From positions 1 through 5,495 of the forward strand of contig JADGCR010000155.1 in the NCBI GenBank assembly GCA_015228895.1: a stretch of 5,495 nucleotides of DNA. Direction: 5' to 3'. Below are positions 1 to 5,352 of the stretch, in pieces. Positions within the stretch are counted from its first letter, which is position 1. Each line of letters begins with the position of its first letter. The DNA comes from Magnetococcales bacterium (GTDB lineage: Bacteria; Pseudomonadota; Magnetococcia; Magnetococcales; Magnetaquicoccaceae). The notes beneath the pieces are model-generated. The model did no database searches and was not told the DNA's origin. It was given only the letters and a program-made list of their open reading frames with translations. The position numbers were made by a program, and so were the translations under genes.

Positions 1-467
1 TGCGGGAGCGCAAGGAGGATCTCCCTCTCCTGCTGGAGAAATTCATCGCCGAAGCCGCCCAGGCGTTGGGTTTGCAACCGGCCCCCACACCCGTGCCCCA
101 ACTCGTCAACCTGCTGGAGTGCTATGATTTTCCCGGCAACGTGCGGGAGTTGCGCGCCATGGTGATGGACGCGGTGGCCCATCACACCAGGGGGGCGCTC
201 TCCATGGAGTTGTTCCGTCACGCGTTGGGCGCCAAGGTGAAGGGGGTGGAACTGCCCCGGTCGGCCGAATCCCTGGACGACGCCCCCTGCTCCTGGCCCC
301 AGGGGCGCAAGCCTCCCACCCTGAAGGAGGCGGAAGAGTACCTGATCGCCCACGCCATGAAAGCGAGCCGGGGCAATCAGGGGATCGCCGCCACCCTGCT
401 GGGGCTGACCCGGCAGGCCCTCAATCAGCGCATCGCCCGGCGCGAAAGCAGACCGGTCAGGGGTTGA
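1..467 (+). CDS. Sigma-54-dependent (NtrC/DctD-type) transcriptional activator, C-terminal part
   Basis: The reading frame is open from the window edge (first whole codon at 3) to a TGA at 465-467, giving 154 residues of a gene that starts outside. Seen: RERKEDLPLL at the left edge, the usual end of the AAA+ ATPase core; PGNVREL (132-152), the sensor II motif whose Arg contacts ATP; then a linker and a Fis-type helix-turn-helix (about 318-449) with the typical EAEEYLI helix, GNQGIAATLLGLTRQAL and a basic tail. Known of the family: such proteins bind enhancer-like sites and use ATP hydrolysis to open sigma-54 RNA polymerase promoters. The GAFTGA loop and any receiver or sensory domain lie upstream, so the signal and targets cannot be named. 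The Fis-like DNA-binding end is complete, so the gene does not look broken here. It converges on ribF with an 11-bp overlap of the two 3' ends. The family call is firm; the subfamily is unknown. Confidence 0.95.
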   Translation, partial: RERKEDLPLLLEKFIAEAAQALGLQPAPTPVPQLVNLLECYDFPGNVRELRAMVMDAVAHHTRGALSMELFRHALGAKVKGVELPRSAESLDDAPCSWPQGRKPPTLKEAEEYLIAHAMKASRGNQGIAATLLGLTRQALNQRIARRESRPVRG

Positions 468-1428
468 GCCTGGCGAAGAGGGGCAGACACTCCGGGCCGT
501 GAGCGAAAAACGCCCTGGCCTCGTCCACGTCCTGGGCGATTTGCCGCTTCAGGGTGTCGATGTCCGGGAAGCGCATTTCGGCCCGCAGGCGGTGCAAGAA
601 ACGGATGCGCAGCACCTTGCGGTAGAGATCCGTGGCTGGCGGGAGCAGCAGATGGGCCTCCAGATGCGTGTCCGCGTCGCCGAAGGTGGGATTGCTCCCC
701 ACGTTGACCACGGCGGGCAGCCAGCGGTCATCCAGCCAGCCTTGCGCCACATAGACGCCGGATGGGGGATGCAGATACCCCCCCAGGGCGATGTTGGCCG
801 TGGGAAACCCCATGACCCGTCCCCGTTGATGCCCGCCGGTCACCCGGCCCTCGATCTCGAAGGGGCGGTTCAGCAGTTGGGCCGCCTCGTCGAAGGCCCC
901 CTCCTCCACGGCCCGGCGCACCCAGGTGGAGGAGACGGGTTGACCGTCCAGGGTGTAGACCAGGGGATGGGCGTGCACCCCGAATCCGTATCTCTGCCCC
1001 ATGACCCGCAACGACTCGAAGGAGCCGGCCCCGCGGGCGCCGAAACGGAAATTCTCCCCCACCAGAACCTCCCGCACCCCCAGTCCCCCGACCAGGATTT
1101 CCCTTACGAAATCATCGGGAGTCATGCTGGCCAGGGCGCGGTTGAAACGCAGGATGAACAATCCATCCACCCCCAGGCGCTCCATCCAGCGCGCCTTGCC
1201 ACGCAGTCCCGTGACCCGCACCGGGGCGCGTTGCGGATCCAACAGGCGCAAGGGGTGGGGTTCGAAGGTGACCGCCATCACCGCCGCGTTGGCATGCCGG
1301 TCCGCCAGCGCCCTCAACCGGGAGAACAGGGCCTGATGTCCCCGGTGCACCCCGTCAAAGTTGCCAATGGCCACCGCCGCTCCCGCAAAGGAGGGCGGCA
1401 GATTCTTCAAACCCCGGATGATATACAT
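457..1428 (-). CDS. ribF: Bifunctional riboflavin kinase / FAD synthetase (FMN adenylyltransferase)
   Basis: Cytoplasmic enzyme that phosphorylates riboflavin to FMN and then adenylylates FMN to FAD. At 323 residues from the ATG it has normal family length. N-terminal nucleotidyltransferase domain (about 15-180): GNFDGVHRGHQ at 22-32 (the HxGH-type ATP site), VTFEPHP at 53-59, VGENFRFG at 123-130 and SSTWVR at 166-171. C-terminal flavokinase domain (about 185-310): GRVMGFPTANI at 203-213, then GVYV, NVGSNPTFG from 242, and the conserved Glu in HLEAHLL at 257. All key motifs are intact. Start choice: ATG at 1428 places the first beta strand as usual; a TTG two codons upstream (1434) is possible but less likely. 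No strong Shine-Dalgarno is seen before either. The stop (457-459) lies inside the last codons of the convergent activator gene. A divergent promoter region separates it from ppiD. Confidence 0.96.
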   Translation of the reverse strand: MYIIRGLKNLPPSFAGAAVAIGNFDGVHRGHQALFSRLRALADRHANAAVMAVTFEPHPLRLLDPQRAPVRVTGLRGKARWMERLGVDGLFILRFNRALASMTPDDFVREILVGGLGVREVLVGENFRFGARGAGSFESLRVMGQRYGFGVHAHPLVYTLDGQPVSSTWVRRAVEEGAFDEAAQLLNRPFEIEGRVTGGHQRGRVMGFPTANIALGGYLHPPSGVYVAQGWLDDRWLPAVVNVGSNPTFGDADTHLEAHLLLPPATDLYRKVLRIRFLHRLRAEMRFPDIDTLKRQIAQDVDEARAFFAHGPECLPLFARLNP

Positions 1429-1472
1429 GCCCAATACACGGAAAAGGTGGAAATGGTGTCTGTCATCCGTAC

Positions 1473-1501
1473 AAGCTACCGAATACCGGCATGAGCGTCA
1501 A
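1473..1501 (-). promoter_or_regulatory. Candidate sigma-70-like promoter for ribF
   Basis: On the minus strand, TTGACG (1501-1496) is followed after 17 bp by TAGCTT (1478-1473). The -35 matches the consensus TTGACA in five of six positions; the -10 matches only T, A and the last T of TATAAT. Transcription would start near 1466, leaving a leader of about 38 nt before the ribF ATG. The spacing is ideal but the -10 is weak, so this is a tentative call from pattern alone. Confidence 0.38.
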
Positions 1502-1546
1502 CGCGCGGAGCAACGCCACAAAAAAAAATCCGTTCCCAACTCTCCC

Positions 1547-1575
1547 TTTCCAGGAGCATGAAAAAATGCTATAAA
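1547..1575 (+). promoter_or_regulatory. Candidate sigma-70-like promoter for ppiD-lpd
   Basis: TTTCCA (1547-1552), a 17-bp spacer, and TATAAA (1570-1575). The -10 is close to TATAAT (five of six) and the -35 matches TTGACA in four of six. A start near 1582 would give a leader of roughly 113 nt before the ppiD ATG. The spacer contains the inverted repeat AGCAT-N6-ATGCT (1555-1570) around an A tract, and a run of nine A (1520-1528) lies just upstream, which could act as an UP-like or bent-DNA element. I looked for sigma-32-like and Cpx-like sites, since both control ppiD in E. coli, and saw no convincing one. Confidence 0.42.
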
Positions 1576-1596
1576 CAGCGGGGTCGAAAAAATCAC

Positions 1597-1623
1597 TCTT
1601 GAGCGGATTATTAAAGTCTTGAG
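1597..1623. repeat. Direct repeat TCTTGAG, two copies 20 bp apart
   Basis: TCTTGAG occurs at 1597-1603 and again at 1617-1623, both preceded by A and one variable base. The start-to-start distance of 20 bp is close to two helical turns, so both copies would face the same side of the DNA. They lie downstream of the proposed ppiD -10, in the initially transcribed leader. This geometry suits a regulator-binding site, but two 7-bp words can recur by chance and no known regulator is recognised. Confidence 0.3.
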
Positions 1624-1652
1624 GTGGTCTGGTGACCAAGTCAATCTTCTGA

Positions 1653-1665
1653 CCTGTGCGACAGG
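1653..1665 (+). other. Small hairpin in the ppiD leader
   Basis: CCTGT (1653-1657) and ACAGG (1661-1665) form a perfect 5-bp stem around a GCG loop, with a further possible G-C pair (1651/1667) beyond one mismatch. It sits about 30 nt before the ppiD start codon and 17 nt before the ribosome binding site, and is not followed by a T run, so it is not an intrinsic terminator. It overlaps the alternative GTG start at 1656. The stem is short; whether it matters to translation or mRNA stability is unknown. Confidence 0.3.
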
Positions 1666-1682
1666 CCAGTGTTCTCGGTGGC

Positions 1683-1697
1683 GGAGTTTTTCAGATG
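1683..1697 (+). promoter_or_regulatory. Ribosome binding site deciding the ppiD start
   Basis: GGAG at 1683-1686 lies 8 nt before the ATG at 1695-1697, ideal spacing. The in-frame GTG at 1656 would add 13 residues lacking any family similarity and has no comparable Shine-Dalgarno, so the ATG is preferred. Confidence 0.7.
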
Positions 1698-3593
1698 TTA
1701 AATGTTCTGCGTCAAAGCGCCAATACTTTGATTGTGAAAATCCTCATGCTCCTGTTGACCATGAGTTTCATGGTCTGGGGTGTGGAAAGCTACATCGAGG
1801 GCCGCAAGCAACTCCCGGTGGTCGAAGCCTCCGGCTGGAGCATCGGTCCCCAGGAGTTCTCCGAAGCCTATGAAAATGAATATCAACGCATGCGGGAACG
1901 GTTCGGGCCCTCCCTGGACAAGAAAACCGCGGAAATGCTGGGTTTGAAAATGCGTACCCTCAACGGGCTGATCAGTCGTCGTCTGGTGCTCGCGGCGGCC
2001 ACGGATCTCCGTCTGACGGTCTCCCCCGACATGTTGCGCCGTCTGATCAACGACAATCCCGCCTTCCAGGAGAACGGTCAGTTCGACAAGGAACGCTACA
2101 ACGTCCTGCTGCTCAACAGTCGCATGACCCCGCGGGAATTTGAGAACCAATTGATCGCGGATCTCATCGCCGAACAGATCCGTCGCATCACCAGCACCAT
2201 CGTCGCCATGCCCAAGGCCCTCCTGGAGGATATCTATTACCTGGAGAACGAGAAAAGGATCGCCGCCATCCTCACCCTGCAACCCGGAGATCTGGAAGAG
2301 ACCATCCAGGCCAGTGACGAGGAACTCGCCGCCTACCTGAAGAAAAACATCCAGCGCTTCATGACCGCCGCTCAGGTCAAGGTGAACTACGCGGTCTTGA
2401 ACGCGGACAGCGTGCGCGCCCAGGTGACGGTCTCCCCGGAGGAGGGCAGGGAGTTCTACAACGAGCACCTCAAGGAGTATCAGAAGGCCGAGACCCGGAA
2501 GGTGCGGCACCTGCTGGCGCGGGTCGATGACAAGACCAGTGCCGCCGCCGCCATGGAGAAGATTCAGACAGCCCGGGAACGTCTCAAGAAAGGGGAGACC
2601 TTCGCCGCCGTGGCCAAGGCGTTGTCCGACGATGCCACCGCCGGAGAGGGGGGCGACCTGGGGGAGTTCGGACTGGGGGTCATGGACCCCGCGTTCGAAA
2701 AGGTCGCCTTCTCCCAGGAGGCCGGCAAGGTCTCCGAACCGGTGACCACCGAGTTCGGCGTGCATCTGATTCTCGTGGAACGGATCATGCCGGCGGAGAC
2801 CAAACCTTTCGAGAAGGTGGTCGGGGAGATCAACGGTCGCATTGTGGAAGGCAAGGCCAAGGATCTGGTGTACGAGCGCTCCGTCACCCTGGAGGATCAG
2901 TTGTACGCCTCCGGCAACCTCAAGTCCATTTCGACGGACCTGAACATGCGCTACAAGGAGACCGGGCTGTTCTCCAGGGATGACCCCAAGCTCACCGGGG
3001 TGGAACAGGATGAGAAATTTCTGAACGCCGCCTTCTCCACCGCGAAAGGGAGTCTGAGCGGCGTCATCGAGACCGGCAACCATCAGTTTGTCGCCCTGGA
3101 AGTGGTGGAGCGTCAGGAACCCGCTCCCAAGAGTCTGGAACAGGCGCGGGACGAGGTGTCGCAGGCCTACAAGAAGGACAGAGCCAGGGAAGAGGCGCAA
3201 AAAATCATGGGCGAGGTGGTCAAGGGGCTGAACGAAGGCAAACCCCTGGATCAGTTGGCCGCCCTGCATGCCAGGATCCGTTCCGCCACCACCCAACCGT
3301 TCACCCAGGACGGCGCGGAGAAGGAGCCGGGTCCCCTGACCAGGGAAGCGGTCTTCCGGCGTCATGCCGGCAAACCCAATCACCCGGAACTGATCGAGGA
3401 GGAGGGGGCACTGCTGGCGGTCCGTCTGCTCAAGGTTGTGGAAGCGGAGGCGGCAGGCTTCAAGGCCGCCGAACCGGAACTGCTCAAGAAAATGGAGAAC
3501 ACCCTCGGCCAGGAGCAGTTGGCTTCCTATATCAATGGGTTGTGGGCCAGAGCCAATATTCGCATTCATCAGGAAATCCTGGATCGCCTGTAA
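1695..3593 (+). CDS. ppiD: PpiD-like membrane-anchored periplasmic peptidyl-prolyl isomerase / chaperone (SurA-N plus parvulin domain)
   Basis: 632 residues, close to E. coli PpiD (623). Seen: a short basic N-terminus (MLNVLRQSAN) and one hydrophobic segment at about 12-30, ending in the family-typical WGVES, which fits an N-in signal anchor; then a helical SurA-N-like chaperone region to about residue 260. The parvulin domain spans about 267-361: RKVRHLL with His272, GGDLGEFGLGVMDPAFEKVAF, and FGVHLILVERI with His357. A degenerate second parvulin-like segment follows at about 390-510, and a charged helical tail ends the protein. Known of the family: PpiD is tethered in the inner membrane near SecYEG and helps newly exported proteins fold. 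The parvulin domain keeps residues typical of active enzymes, whereas E. coli PpiD is nearly inactive; whether this one isomerises prolines is inference. It faces ribF divergently and is followed by lpd after 23 bp. Confidence 0.92.
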   Translation: MLNVLRQSANTLIVKILMLLLTMSFMVWGVESYIEGRKQLPVVEASGWSIGPQEFSEAYENEYQRMRERFGPSLDKKTAEMLGLKMRTLNGLISRRLVLAAATDLRLTVSPDMLRRLINDNPAFQENGQFDKERYNVLLLNSRMTPREFENQLIADLIAEQIRRITSTIVAMPKALLEDIYYLENEKRIAAILTLQPGDLEETIQASDEELAAYLKKNIQRFMTAAQVKVNYAVLNADSVRAQVTVSPEEGREFYNEHLKEYQKAETRKVRHLLARVDDKTSAAAAMEKIQTARERLKKGETFAAVAKALSDDATAGEGGDLGEFGLGVMDPAFEKVAFSQEAGKVSEPVTTEFGVHLILVERIMPAETKPFEKVVGEINGRIVEGKAKDLVYERSVTLEDQLYASGNLKSISTDLNMRYKETGLFSRDDPKLTGVEQDEKFLNAAFSTAKGSLSGVIETGNHQFVALEVVERQEPAPKSLEQARDEVSQAYKKDRAREEAQKIMGEVVKGLNEGKPLDQLAALHARIRSATTQPFTQDGAEKEPGPLTREAVFRRHAGKPNHPELIEEEGALLAVRLLKVVEAEAAGFKAAEPELLKKMENTLGQEQLASYINGLWARANIRIHQEILDRL

Positions 3594-3616
3594 CCGCCAT
3601 CGATGAACTGGATGTC

Positions 3617-5047
3617 ATGTTGAATACTCAGATTGTTGTCATCGGTGCCGGTCCCGGAGGGTACGCGGCGGCGTTTCTGGCCGCGGGTCGCGGTTTTCAG
3701 ACCCTGCTCATCGATTCGGACGCGGCTCCGGGCGGGGTCTGCCTGCATCGCGGCTGCATTCCAAGCAAGGCGTTGCTGCACGCGGTGCGACTCCTGACCG
3801 ACACCCGGGACGCGGAGAAAATGGGTCTGCATTTCGCTCCGCCCCGCATCGACCTGGATCGGTTGCGCGCCTGGAAGGAGGGGATCGTCACCCGTTTGAC
3901 CAGCGGTCTGGCCAATCAATGCCGTCTCCGGGGCGTCACCTGGATGCGGGGCACGGCCCGTTTTCTCGATTCCACCACGCTGGAGTTGTCACAACCCGGA
4001 GAAGAGCCGCGGAGCATCACCTTTCAAAAGGCGATTCTGGCCTCCGGTTCCCGTCCCGTGACCATTCCCGCCATCGATGGCACCCTGCCCGGGGTCATGG
4101 ATTCCACCCGGGCCCTGGCCCTGGACGGGGTTCCCGCCAGCTTGCTGGTGGCCGGTGGAGGCAATATCGGGCTGGAACTGGGTTCGGTGTACGCCGCGTT
4201 GGGTACCAGGGTGTGGGTGGTGGAGAGCGCGGCGGGGATTCTGCCCGGAGTGGACCGGGATCTGGTCCGGCCCGTGGCGGCGCGTCTTGGCGCGCTCATG
4301 GCGGGGGTGTCCGTCAACGCGAAAATCACCTCCGTGCGTCCTGGGGAGTCGGGATTGACGGTGGAAGTGGAAGAGGGATTGGGACAGACCCGCACCGTCA
4401 CCCATCAGGTGGAACGGGTGCTGGTGGCCGCTGGTCGGGTGGCCATGAGTGGCCATTTGGGCCTGGAGAACACCCGTGTGGTGTGCAACAGTCGCGGCGA
4501 GGTTCAGGTGGACGCGGGCATGTCCACGGCGGACCCGGCCATCCTGGCCATCGGTGATGTGGTCGGCGCGCCTATGCTGGCCCACAAGGCCGCGATGCAG
4601 GCCCGTTTCGCGGTGGCCACCCTGGCCGGGGAGCCGCCTCCGTCGAAAGCTCCCATCATTCCCGTCGTCACCTACACCGATCCGGAATTGGCCTGGGCGG
4701 GTCTCATGGAGACCGAGGCCCGCAATCAGGGGCTTCCGGTGCGTGCGGTGCGTTTTCCCTGGGCCGCCTCGGGGCGCGCCCAAACCCTGGAGCGTACCGA
4801 CGGGGTGACCAAACTGGTGCTGGAGCCGACCACCGGCCGGATTCTGGGAGTGGGCATCACCGGTCCCGGCGCGGGGGAGTTGATCGCCGCGGCGGTGCTG
4901 GCCATGGAGAAGGGCGCCACGGCCCGTGAGTTGGCCCACATCGTCCATCCCCATCCCACCCTGTCCGAGACCTTCATGGAAGCCGCCGATGTGTTTCTGG
5001 GACATTGTGTCCACTATCACGCACCGGCGCGCAACCCCATCGGTTGA
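3617..5047 (+). CDS. lpd: Dihydrolipoamide dehydrogenase (E3), FAD-dependent disulfide oxidoreductase
   Basis: 476 residues, normal for E3. It reoxidises dihydrolipoyl groups of 2-oxoacid dehydrogenase complexes or glycine cleavage H protein, passing electrons through a disulfide and FAD to NAD+. Seen: FAD-binding GAGPGG at 10-15; redox pair Cys42/Cys47 in GGVCLHRGCIPSK; NAD-binding GGGNIG at 180-185; second FAD motif AIGDVVG with Asp314, then MLAHKA; dimer-interface PVVTYTDPELAWAG; catalytic HPTLSE with His446 and Glu451. The HPHPTLSE ending and the spacing favour Lpd over glutathione or mercuric reductase. Variants: CLHRGC instead of CLNVGC (also met in some other bacterial E3s, from memory), Asp33 at the usual FAD-ribose Glu position, and AMQAR where many have an EG pair after LAHK. 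Start: ATG 3617 puts the Rossmann strand at residues 5-9; its ribosome site is weak (GGAT), so translation may depend on coupling to ppiD. No E1/E2 genes are in view. Confidence 0.94.
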   Translation: MLNTQIVVIGAGPGGYAAAFLAAGRGFQTLLIDSDAAPGGVCLHRGCIPSKALLHAVRLLTDTRDAEKMGLHFAPPRIDLDRLRAWKEGIVTRLTSGLANQCRLRGVTWMRGTARFLDSTTLELSQPGEEPRSITFQKAILASGSRPVTIPAIDGTLPGVMDSTRALALDGVPASLLVAGGGNIGLELGSVYAALGTRVWVVESAAGILPGVDRDLVRPVAARLGALMAGVSVNAKITSVRPGESGLTVEVEEGLGQTRTVTHQVERVLVAAGRVAMSGHLGLENTRVVCNSRGEVQVDAGMSTADPAILAIGDVVGAPMLAHKAAMQARFAVATLAGEPPPSKAPIIPVVTYTDPELAWAGLMETEARNQGLPVRAVRFPWAASGRAQTLERTDGVTKLVLEPTTGRILGVGITGPGAGELIAAAVLAMEKGATARELAHIVHPHPTLSETFMEAADVFLGHCVHYHAPARNPIG

Positions 5048-5088
5048 GGTCGAACCACCGGGAAAGTGGGACCGGCGCGCATTTGTGG

Positions 5089-5117
5089 TTGACCCGCCCC
5101 CGCCGGTCTGCTACAGT
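5089..5117 (+). promoter_or_regulatory. Sigma-70-like promoter of the tRNA-Leu gene
   Basis: TTGACC (5089-5094), exactly 17 bp, then TACAGT (5112-5117). The -35 matches five of six consensus bases, the -10 four of six. The tRNA begins 11 bp after the -10, so initiation falls just before the mature 5' end. The stretch after the -10 (GCTCCAC) is fairly GC-rich, as in stable-RNA promoters under stringent control; that control is inference. The promoter means the tRNA need not rely on read-through from lpd, whose stop lies 41 bp upstream of the -35 with no clear terminator between. Confidence 0.7.
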
Positions 5118-5128
5118 GCTCCACACAT

Positions 5129-5215
5129 GCCGAGGTGGCGAAACTGGTAGACGCACCAGACTCAAAATCTGGCGACCGCAAGGTCATGTCGGTTCGACTC
5201 CGACCCCCGGTACCA
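5129..5215 (+). tRNA. tRNA-Leu (anticodon CAA, reads UUG)
   Basis: 87 nt including an encoded CCA (5213-5215). The acceptor stem pairs GCCGAGG with CCCCGGT, with a G1-U72 wobble and an A5-C68 mismatch, both of which I recall in E. coli leucine tRNAs. The D arm has GCG/CGC around a loop with GGTAGA. The anticodon stem is CCAGA/TCTGG around CTCAAAA, giving anticodon CAA at 5163-5165. A long class II variable arm has stem GACC/GGTC with loop GCAA. The T arm is GTCGG/CCGAC with loop TTCGACT. The discriminator is A, as leucine tRNAs require, and the long variable arm plus anticodon fix the identity. No intron or truncation is seen. It has its own promoter upstream and an intrinsic terminator 11 nt after its end. 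Confidence 0.97.
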
Positions 5216-5226
5216 CTATACAAATC

Positions 5227-5260
5227 AAGGAGTTGACCTTATCCGTCCAACTCCTTTTTT
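5227..5260 (+). terminator. Rho-independent terminator after tRNA-Leu
   Basis: AAGGAGTTG (5227-5235) pairs perfectly with CAACTCCTT (5248-5256) across a 12-nt loop, and the 3' arm runs into six T (5255-5260). This is a classical intrinsic terminator for the tRNA and for any lpd read-through. On the minus strand the stem is followed by only a broken T run (GATTTGTA), so it may stop the convergent gene weakly at best. Confidence 0.85.
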
Positions 5261-5322
5261 GATTGCCTGAAAGGCCGCAACGGGAAAGGTGGAGAGACCG
5301 GTCGGGGGTGGCGGGCGCGGGG

Positions 5323-5349
5323 ATGCCCATTCCCTGGGCCGGTGGGCAT
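5323..5349. repeat. Inverted repeat next to the 3' end of the minus-strand gene
   Basis: ATGCCCA (5323-5329) and TGGGCAT (5343-5349) are a perfect 7-bp inverted repeat with a 13-nt loop. It begins 3 bp after the stop of the convergent partial gene and would form a hairpin at the end of that mRNA. No T run follows on either strand, so it is not a standard intrinsic terminator; it may shield the 3' end or aid factor-dependent termination. The neighbouring sequence to 5261 is GC-rich, with a short GACCGGTC palindrome (5296-5303), and I see no gene in it. Confidence 0.4.
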
Positions 5350-5352
5350 GGA

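Noticed and set aside
499..1494. 331-codon open frame antisense to ribF
   Set aside because: Opposite a gene with every RibF motif intact. The translation is rich in His, Gln, Pro and Gly and shows no recognisable motif.
1597..1640. Sigma-32-type heat-shock promoter using CTTGAG as -35
   Set aside because: CTTGAG resembles the -35 element, but no CCCCAT-like -10 lies at the right distance after either copy.
1656..1694. Upstream GTG start adding 13 residues to PpiD
   Set aside because: The extension has no family similarity, lies in the leader hairpin and lacks a ribosome site, whereas ATG 1695 has GGAG at 8 nt and the usual PpiD N-terminus.
1698..3569. 623-codon open frame antisense to ppiD
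   Set aside because: It lies wholly opposite a well-recognised chaperone gene. Its product is rich in Gly, His, Gln, Leu and Arg with no domain pattern, typical of the reverse of a GC-rich coding frame.
3989..5020. 343-codon open frame antisense to lpd
   Set aside because: Shadow of the conserved lpd frame; His/Gly/Arg/Gln-rich low-complexity product without domains.
5041..5088. Terminator directly after lpd
   Set aside because: Only short arms such as CCAC/GTGG (5055-5069) are present and no T run follows; the convincing terminator is after the tRNA.
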